Assembly: GCA_046327915.1 (NCBI GenBank)
Contig: JAXLXO010000012.1
Location: forward strand, 1-64,000
Length of the DNA stretch: 64,000 bases
Source of the DNA: VGTK01 sp046327915
GTDB lineage: Bacteria; Desulfobacterota; Binatia; UBA12015
Direction of reading: 5' to 3'
Shown: positions 45,736 to 56,852 of the stretch, one piece after another
Numbering within the stretch: the stretch's first letter is position 1
How the letters are laid out: each line of letters begins with the position of its first letter
Notes under the pieces: generated by a model
The model's database searches: none
What the model was told of the DNA's origin: nothing
The model's input: only the letters and a program-made list of their open reading frames with translations
Translations under genes and position numbers: made by a program

Positions 45736-46334
45736 GGCGCCTGCGGCGCGAGGGCGGCTTGCGGCGCCGCGGCGGCGGCGTCGTCGGCGCTGAGCATGCC
45801 GGCCTTGAGGCTCGCGTCGGCGGGCTTGTCGCCGAGCCAGATATCGACAGCGCGCGCATGAAGTCCGCGCCGGGAATCGTGCCCTTCGTCTTGGCCACCG
45901 ATGATGACCGTCGTGCCGGTGCCGGGGACGTAGTCGAACGACGCCTGCGAGCCCAGGACCAGCGGCTGGTGAAGAAGCCGGAGAACTGGTCGACCTGCGG
46001 CTGCATCGACGCGGACGCCGTGTGCGCGAAGCCCTCGGCGCATCGCTCGACCATCTCCACGTCGCGCAGGAACTGCAGCAGCACGCGCTTCGGCTCGTCG
46101 GTCTGCACGGCGGCGCTCATGTCGCGGGGTCGGCGTCGCGAGGTAGAGTCCGCCGACGTAGACCTTCACGAAGATGTAGGCGATGCGGACGCCCATGCCG
46201 TTCAGCGTCACGCTCTGCCCGCCGACGGGTCGCGGTGTCGGGGAAGGTCACGCCCTGTACGGTCTTCGCGAGCGCGGGTGCGGCGCCGGAGGAGAAGGGC
46301 TGCGAGGGTCAGGCACCGTCGTTCGTCGATGCAT
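45720..46334 (-). pseudogene. Chalcone isomerase-like secreted protein (frameshifted)
   Basis: The corrected protein starts MHRRTT at 46334 with a signal peptide (about ALTLAALLLSGAAPALA). The chalcone-isomerase-like core follows: VTLNGMGVRIAYIFVKVYVG, GLYLATPT, QTDEPKRVLLQFLRDVEMV, TKGTIPGADFM and DIWLGDKPADASLKAGML (PF16036-type). Bacterial members are periplasmic proteins of unknown function, not flavonoid enzymes. A variable Ala-rich C-terminal tail converges on the 3' end of glk and its exact stop cannot be fixed. At least four frame changes occur. Confidence 0.65.
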
Positions 46335-46359
46335 GGATTCTCCCGTCGAGAGAGCGCGC

Positions 46360-49058
<2,699 letters not shown>

Positions 49059-49098
49059 CTATGGCACGGTCCGGGGGACCGGGTCGAGGCTTCGGCGG

Positions 49099-50106
49099 TC
49101 AGGTCCACGGCAGAGAGGCGCGCGTCCCCCAGTACAGGTCGGGGGATTCGGCGAGCGCGCCGAGCTCCTCGCGCAGGCCGGGGGCGAGCACGATCTCCGC
49201 GCCGTCCGCGTGCGAGCGCAGCTGCGCGACGGTCGCGGCGCCCGACAGCACGACGTCGGCCCACGGCTCGGCTGCGACGTACGCCACGGCGAGACGGTCG
49301 CAGGGGACGCCGGCCTCGAGCGCGAGACGCTCGAGCCGCGAGCGCAGCGCGGCGTCGGCGGGGCGCGTGTTCGCGGGCGTGAGCCGTCCATTCGCGTGCG
49401 CTTCCTTGACGATGACGCCGAGGCCCTCCGCGTGCGCGGCCGCGAGGCCGTCGCGCAGAGACGGCTCGAGGACGTTGAACGTCGCCTGCACGACGTCGAA
49501 GACGCGCTCGCCGTCGACGCGGCATGCGAGGGCGGCGTCGAGCGTGCGGCGTGCGTCGGCGCCGGTCAGCGTCAATCCAAGCGCGCGAAGCTCGCCACGC
49601 CGGCGCGCGTCGACGAGGGCGCGCAGCAGTGGAGCGTCCTCGAGCACGCCGGACTCCGCAGTCGCGCTGTGGATCTGGTACAGCGCGAGCCGCCGGCCGA
49701 GCAGGGCGCGGCTCTCCGCGAGCTGTGCGTCGAAGCGCCGCTGCGACAGCTCCTTCTCCTCGTGCACTACCGCGTCGACGCGCCAGTCGGCCGTGTAACG
49801 GTAGCCCCACTTGCTGCCGACGGTGATCGCATCGGCCCCGGGCCCGCGCTCGGTGAGCCAGCGTGCGAGGAACTCCTCGGCGCGTCCGTAGCTGCGCGCG
49901 GCGTCGACGTAGCGCACGCCGGCCGCGAGCGCCGCGTCGAGCACATCGGCGCAGCGCCGATAGAGCGCGTCCGGAGTGCGCTCGGCGGGGAGGTCGCGTC
50001 CGCGGCCCAGCGTGATGTAGCCGGGGCGGCCGAGCGCGGCGAGACCGAGGCCGAGCCGCGAGACGACGAGACCGGTCGAGCCGAGCGGACGGGTCGCGAG
50101 GGCCAT
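49099..50106 (-). CDS. Aldo/keto reductase
   Basis: A 335-residue AKR, an NADPH-dependent oxidoreductase with a TIM-barrel fold. The catalytic tetrad is visible: Asp in YVDAARSYGRAEEFL with the Tyr five residues later, Lys in TVGSKWGYRYTADW and His in LYQIHSATAESG. The C-terminal cofactor region is AYVAAEPWADVVLSGAAT. It is likely cytoplasmic; the substrate is unknown. The start codon overlaps the divergent NFACT-R start (CATG at 50104-50107), leaving no room for a shared promoter, so one of the two starts is probably further downstream. It precedes the GH63-like gene on the same strand. Confidence 0.88.
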   Translation of the reverse strand: MALATRPLGSTGLVVSRLGLGLAALGRPGYITLGRGRDLPAERTPDALYRRCADVLDAALAAGVRYVDAARSYGRAEEFLARWLTERGPGADAITVGSKWGYRYTADWRVDAVVHEEKELSQRRFDAQLAESRALLGRRLALYQIHSATAESGVLEDAPLLRALVDARRRGELRALGLTLTGADARRTLDAALACRVDGERVFDVVQATFNVLEPSLRDGLAAAHAEGLGVIVKEAHANGRLTPANTRPADAALRSRLERLALEAGVPCDRLAVAYVAAEPWADVVLSGAATVAQLRSHADGAEIVLAPGLREELGALAESPDLYWGTRASLPWT

Positions 50107-50608
50107 GGACGCGACGCTAGCCGAGCGCCAGTGCCGGTTCATCTGGACAAGTGCCGCCGTCATCGCGAAACCGTTCTTCGTGGCACGAGGCGAGCACGAC
50201 GCACCGACCGATCCCGACGCCGGGATCTGGCGCGGCCGACAGGTCGCGCGACGCTTCCTGTCGCCCGACGGCATGGTCGTGCTGGTCGGCAAGGCGGCGG
50301 AGGACAACGACGTGCTGAGCCTGAAGCTCGGCGCGCCGCGCGACTTCTGGCTGCACGTCGCCGGCGAGTCGGGATCGCACGTCGTGATCCGCAACCCGGA
50401 CGGCCTCGATCGTCCGCCGAAGGACACCGTGCGCTTCGCGGCGGGACTCGCGGCCGGGTTCTCGAAGGCGTGCCGCGGCGGTCAGGTCGCCGTGCACCTC
50501 GCGACCTGCGCCGACGTGTCGAAGCCGCGCGGCCTGCCGGCGGGCAAGGTGCAGCTGCGGCGCTTCAGCACCGTCAAGGCCGCGCCGCTGCGGCCCGACG
50601 GTGCTTGA
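50105..50608 (+). CDS. Stand-alone NFACT-R (DUF814) domain protein
   Basis: A 167-residue protein consisting mainly of the NFACT-R domain found at the end of RqcH/Tae2/NEMF: RFLSPDGMVVLVGKAAEDND, LSLKLGAPRDFWLHVAGESG, SHVVIRNPDG, TVRFAAGLAAGFSKA and CADVSKPRGLPAGKVQL. The NFACT-N and coiled-coil parts of full RqcH are absent. Single-domain versions exist in many bacteria; an RNA or ribosome-associated role is proposed for the domain. The ATG at 50105 overlaps the divergent AKR start; GTG at 50180 is an alternative. Confidence 0.85.
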   Translation: MDATLAERQCRFIWTSAAVIAKPFFVARGEHDAPTDPDAGIWRGRQVARRFLSPDGMVVLVGKAAEDNDVLSLKLGAPRDFWLHVAGESGSHVVIRNPDGLDRPPKDTVRFAAGLAAGFSKACRGGQVAVHLATCADVSKPRGLPAGKVQLRRFSTVKAAPLRPDGA

Positions 50609-50620
50609 CGCGATCCGGAC

Positions 50621-51537
50621 TCAGTAGGCGAGCGCGAGGCCGGGGACGTCCCACTCGGTCGCGACCAGCTTGCCGGTCGCGGACAGCGTGATGAACGCGG
50701 TGCGGCGGTCGTCGCCGCCGAAGCAGATGTTGGTCGTCAGCGGATCGGGCATCGCGACGTGCCGCACGCCTTCGCCCGACGGCGGAACGATGGTGATGCC
50801 GCCGTTCACCAGCGTCGCGACGCAGACGTTGCCGGCGGCGTCGACGGCCAGCGAGTCGAACATCTCCGCGTTGGGCCGCGCGTGGAGCAGCGTGCCGCCA
50901 TTGCCCAGCGGCGTTGCTGGCGGGACCGTGCCCGGCGATGGGACGTCCCAGGCCCACAGGCGCCCCGTCCAGGTCTCGGCGACGTAGAGACGCTTCCCGT
51001 CCGGGGAGAGTCCGACGCCGTTGGGGCCCCCGTCGAGGGGAAAGAGGACCTCGCGGATCGAGGAGCCGTCGGGGCGCGCGTAGAAGACGCCGGTGCGGTC
51101 GCGGTCGCGCGGCCGCGTCTTGCCGAGGTCCGTGAACACCAGAAGCCCCCCGCGGCATCGAAGACGATGTCGTTCGGACCACGCAGTGGGCGGCCGTCGC
51201 ATTCGGTGTACAGATCCTCGACGCGACCTGTCGCGAGATCGACACGCTGGATGCGGCCGCCGATGTAGTCCGCCGGCTGGTTGCCGGGCAGGACGAGGCC
51301 GAACTCCTCGTGCCACTCGAAGCCGCCGTTGTTGCAGACGTAGAGCGCGCCGTCGGGGCCGACGGCGGCGCCGTTGGGGCCACCGCCGGTGTTGGCGACG
51401 ACCTCCGTGCGTCCGTCGGGCATGACGCGCGTGATCGTGCCGCGCCGGATCTCCGTCACCAGCACGGTGCCGTCGGGCATCCAGACGGGCCCTTCGGGGA
51501 AGGCGAGTCCCGAAGCAATCTCTCGAATCTCAGCCAT
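50621..51537 (-). pseudogene. SMP-30/gluconolactonase-like protein, single frameshift
   Basis: A six-bladed propeller lactonase read in two frames. Codons from ATG 51537 give MAEIREIASGLAFPEGPVWM, TGGGPNGAAVGPDGALYVCN and GPNDIVFDAAGGFW. The second frame resumes with VFTDLGKTRPRDRDR, LFPLDGGPNGVGLSPDGKRL, MFDSLAVDAAGNVCVATLVN and ICFGGDDRRTAFITLSATGK. The metal ligands expected in this family (Glu in FPEGPVW, Asn in RGPNDIV, Asp in DSLAVDA) are retained. The break is a 2-base insertion near 51,140 (TGGTGTTC where TGGTTC is expected for GGFWFTDLG). Total length is about 305 aa. Function would be lactone hydrolysis if the frameshift is a sequencing error. Confidence 0.82.
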
Positions 51538-51986
51538 GGCAACTCTCCCAGAAAACCTGTTCTCATGCGCCGCGCGCGCTGCTATAGGTCGCGCCTCGAC
51601 AGAGCCGGCACGTCGCCGGCGGCTACCACGAAACCCCGACGGAAACACGAACCATGACTTCTTGCGAAGCGCAACAATCAGCTCCAGCTGGGCGATTTCC
51701 TGATCCTGTTCGCCGTCGGCGTCACGATCCTCGGCGGCCTCTACACCCTGATCGCCTGACCCGGGCGCGCGTCCCGATGGGTCGCGCCCGCGACGCATCC
51801 CCGCGCACGCGCGGGGGTGGTGCGCAGCGGCCGCTCCGGCGGCCGACGTGCGGCACCGCGCCGCACCCGCTCCCGCGCCGCGCCCGGCGCGGAATTTCAC
51901 TTGCCCCCCGTTCGACGGCCGGCCTATACGAGCCCTCGGTCCGGGCGGCGGACCGCGCCGACGAGGGTGGCGCAGGGGGGTACGGG
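51538..51986. other. 449-bp gap holding a possible short membrane peptide
   Basis: From about 51,667 to 51,759 one frame encodes KRNNQLQLGDFLILFAVGVT followed by ILGGLYTLIA and a TGA stop, a convincing single membrane helix. It has no start codon in frame; the only nearby ATG (51654) is one base out of frame, so one inserted base near 51,660 could explain the break. A similar 48-aa membrane peptide lies at 63648. The rest of the gap contains nothing recognisable. Confidence 0.35.
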
Positions 51987-52958
51987 ATGTTCAAACAAGA
52001 ATTCACGCGCGGCGCACTGCGCGCGGTGCTCGTCGTCTCATGGATCGCCGCGTCGGCGTCTCTCGCCGGAGCCGGTGTGGTTGCCGGCGGCGGTCCGCGC
52101 TCGCAGGACTGCCTCGCGGTCTTCGACACGCCGGCAGCGCTTCTGCCGACGATGCGCACCATCCGCTGCGTCGACGGCGATCCGGCCTGCGACGGCGACG
52201 GCGTCGTCAACGGCGAGTGCAAGTTCCCGGTCGCCGTCTGCGCCAACTCGACGTTCGAGCCGCTGTGCTCGTTGAGCGGCGTGCAGTCGATGTTCCTCGC
52301 GCACGCGGACGACAACGGCGATCCGAGGTTCGATCCGGACTTCCAGGCGCTGCAGTCGCGCATCGACAACACGATCGACCCGCCGAGCCCCGACCCGGAC
52401 TCGTGCACCAGTCCGAGCAACATCGTCGTCCGCCTGAAGGGCCCGTACCCGGGCAACCGCTGCCGCTCGGCGACCAAGACGCTCAAGCTCACCACGACGT
52501 CGACCTTCCAGGGCGGCCGCTTCTACACCGACACCGACGGTCTGAAGCTCACCTGCAAGCCCGCCGTGGACAGCTGCGATCCGACCGCGCTCTTCACGGG
52601 CACGTTCGACCGCGTCCAGAAGCAGGTGTTCAACACGACCTGCGCGGTGAGCGGCTGCCACGACTCGCAGACCCAGGCGAACGGCATGCTGCTCGAGGTC
52701 GGCGCCGCGTACACGCAGCTCGTCGGCGCCACGCCGACCAACGTCGCGGCGCAGGGTCTCGGCTGGGACCGCGTGACGCCAGGCGACCCCGCGACCAGCC
52801 TGCTGTTCCACAAGATCACCGGTGACGTGACCGTCGCGCTCGGCTCCCGCATGCCGCTCGGACGTCCGCCGCTCGCAGCGAACCTGATCGAGATCATCCG
52901 GCTGTGGATCGCGGCAGGAGCGCCCGAGACCGGCTGGGTTCCCGGCACCGATTCCTGA
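51987..52958 (+). CDS. Secreted protein with cytochrome c-like CxxxxCH motif
   Basis: A 323-residue exported protein with a signal peptide ending near residue 29 (ASLAGA-GV). The N-terminal part has several Cys pairs (RTIRCVDGDPACDGDGVVNG, KFPVAVCANSTFEPLCSL). Near residue 215 is NTTCAVSGCHDSQTQANGML, the CxxxxCH variant of haem c sites seen in planctomycete-type cytochromes (PSCyt). Later come GDPATSLLFHKITGD and LGSRMPLGRPPLAANLIEII with RLWIAAGAP, the usual end of such domains, including the candidate Met ligand. It precedes the DUF1800 and DUF1501 genes and probably forms an operon with them. Confidence 0.8.
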   Translation: MFKQEFTRGALRAVLVVSWIAASASLAGAGVVAGGGPRSQDCLAVFDTPAALLPTMRTIRCVDGDPACDGDGVVNGECKFPVAVCANSTFEPLCSLSGVQSMFLAHADDNGDPRFDPDFQALQSRIDNTIDPPSPDPDSCTSPSNIVVRLKGPYPGNRCRSATKTLKLTTTSTFQGGRFYTDTDGLKLTCKPAVDSCDPTALFTGTFDRVQKQVFNTTCAVSGCHDSQTQANGMLLEVGAAYTQLVGATPTNVAAQGLGWDRVTPGDPATSLLFHKITGDVTVALGSRMPLGRPPLAANLIEIIRLWIAAGAPETGWVPGTDS

Positions 52959-53018
52959 ACCGACTCGAACCGAGACGCGCGCGACGCGCCGGCACCGCGG
53001 ATTCTGTGGGGGAGTGTG

Positions 53019-54494
53019 ATGGGAGACGAGAATACCGTCTTGTCCGAGGGCGACGCGCGGCACCTGATGCGGCGCGCGGGCTTCTCGGCGACGCGCAAGG
53101 AGCTTCAGGTCGCCGGCATCAGCGGCCTGTCGCGAGGCGCCGCTGCCGACAGGCTGCTCAATTACAAAATCAAGTCGTTCAAGCCCGGCGGCAACGACCA
53201 GCAGAAGCAGCACGACAGCCTGATGCGCTACCTGCTGGTCACGAAGGCGCCGGTCCAGGAGAAGCTGACGCTCTTCTGGCACGACCACTTCGCGACCGCG
53301 ATCGCCAAGCTGCTCGCGACGAACTTCGGCCTCGCGACCAAGCTGATGGCCGCGCAGAACAAGCGGCTGCGCACCATGGCGCGCGGCGACATGCGGCTGC
53401 TGGTCAAGGCGATGGGCAGGGACGCCGCGATGATCGAGTTCCTGGACACCGTCCGGAACGACAAGGACATCCCGAACGAGAACTACGCGCGTGAGCTGAT
53501 GGAGCTGTTCACGCTCGGCGTCTTCGACAGCGCGGGCAACCCGAACTACACGCAGCAGGACATCGTCCAGATCGCACGCGCGTTCACCGGCTGGCGCTAC
53601 ACGCGCACCGGCACGCCGTATCTCGACGAGGGCCAGCACGACTTCAACGCCGAGTTCTCGGGCGACCGCGGACCGAAGAAGATCTTCGAGACGACCGGTC
53701 AGTTCGCGGGCGGTCGGATGTTCGACGCGAACGGCGAGGGCCCGGTCGAGATCGACACGGTGGTCGACATCCTGTTCGAGCACCGCGACACCGACGGCAA
53801 GAACACCATCGCGCGGCGCACCGCGCGTCGTCTGCTCGAGTTCTACGTCGGGCCGAATCCGTCCCTCGGCACGATCGACGCCGTCGTCGCGCAGTCGAGC
53901 TTCGACACCACGTTCGACGTGCAGGCGCTGGTGCGCGCGATCTTCTGCAACGACGCGTTCTACGCGACCGCGCAGCCGTTCGGCCCCGGCGTGACCAAGT
54001 CCGTCAAGTGGCCGGTCGACTTCGCGATCGGCTCGATGCGTCTTCTGGGCATGAAGTTCGCCGGCAGCAACAAGTACATCCCCGGCGGCAGCTACACCGG
54101 AATCCTGACCCACATGGAGAACATGGGGCAGATCCTGCTCGATCCGCCGAGCGTCTTCGGCTGGGACTGGGAGACCAGCTGGCTGTCGAGCTCGACGCTG
54201 CTCGCGCGCTACAACTTCGCGCGCGACATCGTCGCGGCGCGTGGCGGCGGACGCTTCCGTCCCGACAAGGTGATGGACATGACCCTCACCGACCCCACGG
54301 ACATCGTCGACGCGGTCCTCGACGCGCTCGACTGTGGCCACAACTTCACCGCGAGCGAGCGTCTCGTGTGCGAGCAGTACCTGACGGACAACGGCGCCAC
54401 GACGCCCGACCTGCAGGACTACGACTACGTGAACGAGAAGCTGCATGGCCTGTTCGAGCTGGTGATGAAGTCGCCGGGCTACCAGGTGTTCTGA
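53019..54494 (+). CDS. DUF1800 family protein
   Basis: A 491-residue DUF1800 protein. Signature regions: EGDARHLMRRAGFSATRKEL, LTLFWHDHFATAIAKL, MIEFLDTVRNDKDIPNENYA, RELMELFTLGV, YTQQDIVQIARAFTGWRY and SVFGWDWETSWLSSSTLLAR. DUF1800 proteins are nearly always paired with DUF1501, as here. Function is not established; export or surface roles are suspected. No clear signal peptide. GTG at 53016 directly precedes the preferred ATG at 53019; GGGGGAG lies just upstream. The stop is 15 bp from the DUF1501 start. Confidence 0.9.
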   Translation: MGDENTVLSEGDARHLMRRAGFSATRKELQVAGISGLSRGAAADRLLNYKIKSFKPGGNDQQKQHDSLMRYLLVTKAPVQEKLTLFWHDHFATAIAKLLATNFGLATKLMAAQNKRLRTMARGDMRLLVKAMGRDAAMIEFLDTVRNDKDIPNENYARELMELFTLGVFDSAGNPNYTQQDIVQIARAFTGWRYTRTGTPYLDEGQHDFNAEFSGDRGPKKIFETTGQFAGGRMFDANGEGPVEIDTVVDILFEHRDTDGKNTIARRTARRLLEFYVGPNPSLGTIDAVVAQSSFDTTFDVQALVRAIFCNDAFYATAQPFGPGVTKSVKWPVDFAIGSMRLLGMKFAGSNKYIPGGSYTGILTHMENMGQILLDPPSVFGWDWETSWLSSSTLLARYNFARDIVAARGGGRFRPDKVMDMTLTDPTDIVDAVLDALDCGHNFTASERLVCEQYLTDNGATTPDLQDYDYVNEKLHGLFELVMKSPGYQVF

Positions 54495-54509
54495 GGGGAG
54501 GGGACGACG

Positions 54510-55931
54510 ATGGCCATCACCAGAAGACAGTTCATCCGCCGGACCGGCCTCGCCACCGCGGGCACGCTGCTCGGTCCGAGTCTCTTCGCCAACCCGTTCG
54601 TGCGCCGCGCGTTCGCCGATCTCGGCGATCGCTACCTCGTGGTGATCTTCCTCGACGGCGGCAACGACGGCCAGAACACCGTGATCCCGGTCACCAACGG
54701 CGGCGGCAATCTGCGCAACGACTACGAAGCGCACCGCTTCGCCGGCGGCGGCGGCATCCGTCTCACGCCGGCAGCGCTTGCCGGTACGCTGATCGGCAAC
54801 GACCCGAACACCGGCGGTCAGCTCGCGCTGCACCCCGGCTTCATCGGCCTGAAGCAGCTCTACGACGCGGGCCAGCTCGCGGTCATCCAGGGCTGCGGCT
54901 ATCCCGAGTACAGCCTGTCGCACGACGAGGCGCGCACGATCTGGCAGTCGGCGAACCCGCTGCGCAACGGCACGCTCGCCGGCACCGGTTGGGTCGGACG
55001 CCACCTCGCCGCGACCTACGGCGGCAGCCAGATCCCCGCCGTGTGCATCTCCGACGAGATCTCGAGCGACTTCCGTCAGAGCACGACCAGCGTGCTCGCG
55101 ATCAACGACCTCGAGAACTTCGGCTTCCCGTGGGACGACTACGGCAGCGACGAGTCCGCGAAGGCGGCCGCGTTCACGGCACTCTACGGAACCGCGTCGG
55201 GCGGCACGCCGGGCTCGACGCAGGCGTTCATCGGCAATGCCGGTGCGGCGACGCTGACCAGCACCAACAGCTATCCCGCGTTGCACAGCAACTACGTGAA
55301 CGATCGTCCGGGGTTCAATCAGGCCTACGCCGACATCGACCGCAGCGTCGCGTACGATCTGCGCGAGGTCGCGAAGATGATCTACGGCGTGAGCTCGGGC
55401 GCGCCGGGCGTGTCGGCGCGCTTCTTCCGCCTCGACAACGGCGGCTACGACACGCACTCCGATCAGGGTGCGGCGACCGGACAGCAGTACGACCTGCACC
55501 GCGAGGTCGGCGACTCGCTGAAGACCTTCTACGACGACCTCGCCGACATGGGCGTCGCCGACAAGGTCCTCACCGTGGTGTGGAGCGAGTTCAGCCGGCG
55601 CATCGAGCAGAACGGCAGCGGCACCGACCACGGCTCGCAGGGGCCGATGTTCGTCGTCGGCGGCCCGACCGCGCTCAACGGCGGGGTGTACGGCAATCAC
55701 CCCAACATCGACGACGCGGACCTCGAGGACGACGGCAACACGAAGTACCGCCAGATCGCGCATCCGTTCCGCTCGACGGACTTCCGCGACGTGTTCGGCA
55801 CGATCCTCAAGCACTGGCTGAACATGAGCCAGCCGCAGATCCTGTCGAACATCCTGATCCCCGATCCGCTGGCCGGCGAGTACTGGAACGTCGCCAACGG
55901 CATCAACCTCGACATGGGCTTCCTGCCGTAG
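54510..55931 (+). CDS. DUF1501 family protein with Tat signal
   Basis: A 473-residue protein that begins with a twin-arginine signal (TRRQFIRRTGLATAGTLLG), so it is exported folded, perhaps with a metal cofactor. The alkaline-phosphatase-superfamily-like core includes LVVIFLDGGNDGQNTVIPV, YPEYSLSHDEARTIWQS, ARFFRLDNGGYDTHSDQG, TVVWSEFSRRIEQNGSGTDH and GSQGPMFVVGG. The DNGGYDTH and GTDHGS motifs could bind metal. The DUF1800-DUF1501 pair is widespread in environmental bacteria but uncharacterised. A strong terminator follows. Confidence 0.9.
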   Translation: MAITRRQFIRRTGLATAGTLLGPSLFANPFVRRAFADLGDRYLVVIFLDGGNDGQNTVIPVTNGGGNLRNDYEAHRFAGGGGIRLTPAALAGTLIGNDPNTGGQLALHPGFIGLKQLYDAGQLAVIQGCGYPEYSLSHDEARTIWQSANPLRNGTLAGTGWVGRHLAATYGGSQIPAVCISDEISSDFRQSTTSVLAINDLENFGFPWDDYGSDESAKAAAFTALYGTASGGTPGSTQAFIGNAGAATLTSTNSYPALHSNYVNDRPGFNQAYADIDRSVAYDLREVAKMIYGVSSGAPGVSARFFRLDNGGYDTHSDQGAATGQQYDLHREVGDSLKTFYDDLADMGVADKVLTVVWSEFSRRIEQNGSGTDHGSQGPMFVVGGPTALNGGVYGNHPNIDDADLEDDGNTKYRQIAHPFRSTDFRDVFGTILKHWLNMSQPQILSNILIPDPLAGEYWNVANGINLDMGFLP

Positions 55932-55953
55932 CGGAAGGCACCCGGAAACGAAG

Positions 55954-55990
55954 AACGGCCGCGTCGGAATTCTCCGGCGCGGCCGTTTTC
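55954..55990 (+). terminator. Rho-independent terminator after DUF1501
   Basis: AACGGCCGCG and CGCGGCCGTT pair over 10 bp around a 14-base loop, followed by TTTC. Confidence 0.8.
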
Positions 55991-56037
55991 GTCTGTACGC
56001 ACGAAGAGGAGCCCTCGGGCCCCTCCATGTGCGGCAG

Positions 56038-56110
56038 CTCCCCGGGCCGGCTTCGAACCAGCGACCACTCGATTAACAGTCGAGCGCTCTACCAACTGAG
56101 CTACCGGGGA
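56038..56110 (-). tRNA. tRNA-Asn(GTT)
   Basis: A 73-base cloverleaf on the minus strand: acceptor stem TCCCCGG/CCGGGGA with discriminator G, D-arm AGCTCAGTTGGTAGAGC, anticodon loop CTGTTAA (anticodon GTT) and T-arm GGTTCGAAGCC. CCA is not encoded. Confidence 0.95.
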
Positions 56111-56217
56111 TCGGCAGCGTCGCTACCATCCCGTTCCGGCCTTCGCAATTGAGAAGCGCTTTTGATGGGCTTTGCTCGCGAATTGGTGTAACGAGCCGCG
56201 ACGAGGAGGGCTGGTCC

Positions 56218-56757
56218 ATGCGTGGAACCGCGACGACGAACATGAACCTGAAGAAGATCGCCGTGCTCGGCACGGTTGGCGTCCTGTGTCTCGGCCCGAT
56301 GTCGTGTGCGGGCAGCAAGAAGATGGCTTCGTCCGCCGCCAGCGCGGCGTCGATGAGTGCCACGATCTATGCGGTCGACGCGGGGCTCGACCGCGTGAGC
56401 AAGGGAACGTACGGCACTGCGAAGTTCACGCAGGGCGTGGGCCGGGTGGACGTGCTGGTGCAGGTCGCCGGCGTTCCGCTCGGCGGCCGCGAGGCGAGCC
56501 CGGCGGCGGACGGTGCTCCCGCGACGGTCGGCTTCGACGCGCGCGTCGTGAAGGGCTCGGACTGCTCGGCGGTGGGACACGACGACACCGTGATCGCGCA
56601 GCTGCCGCAGCTGCGCGTCCAGGACGACGGCTCGGGCATCCTGATGGCCTCGATCGACAAGGCCACGCTCGACCAGCTCGCTGGTCAGCTCGTCGTGTTC
56701 TCGTCGCCGACGAACTCGCACGCGCGCGTCGGCTGCGGGGTGATCGGAGCGAAGTGA
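56218..56757 (+). CDS. SodC-like secreted protein or lipoprotein
   Basis: A 179-residue exported protein; GAGGAGGG precedes the ATG. A signal-like N-terminus (MNLKKIAVLGTVGVLCLGPM) ends at SCAGS, a possible but imperfect lipobox. The mature part ends HDDTVIAQLPQLRVQDDGSG ... SHARVGCGVIGA, which resembles the end of Cu/Zn superoxide dismutase (HIPCGVIG). The metal-binding His residues of SodC are largely missing. It is likely a structural relative of the SodC/CHRD fold rather than an active dismutase. The family call is tentative. Confidence 0.5.
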   Translation: MRGTATTNMNLKKIAVLGTVGVLCLGPMSCAGSKKMASSAASAASMSATIYAVDAGLDRVSKGTYGTAKFTQGVGRVDVLVQVAGVPLGGREASPAADGAPATVGFDARVVKGSDCSAVGHDDTVIAQLPQLRVQDDGSGILMASIDKATLDQLAGQLVVFSSPTNSHARVGCGVIGAK

Positions 56758-56767
56758 AGCGTGTGCC

Positions 56768-56796
56768 GCGCCGGACGGACTTGCTCCGTCCGGCGC
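56768..56796 (+). terminator. 12-bp hairpin after the SodC-like gene
   Basis: GCGCCGGACGGA and TCCGTCCGGCGC pair perfectly around CTTGC, ten bases after the stop codon. There is no T run; it could also separate the SodC-like gene from imuA. Confidence 0.6.
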
Positions 56797-56852
56797 GTGC
56801 CGCACCTCGCCAGCGGGCTCTTGCCTGAGGGCGAACGAATGGCGAAGATGCC

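Noticed and set aside
51513..53098. Haem-motif protein as a true c-type cytochrome of respiration
   Set aside because: Only one CxxxxCH site with atypical spacing is present and no respiratory genes are nearby; a redox role is possible but not shown.
52038..55814. 1,258-codon open frame on the minus strand
   Set aside because: It is antisense to the haem-motif, DUF1800 and DUF1501 genes, which are clearly real; composition is Arg/Val/Glu-rich as expected from the third-frame effect of high-GC codons.
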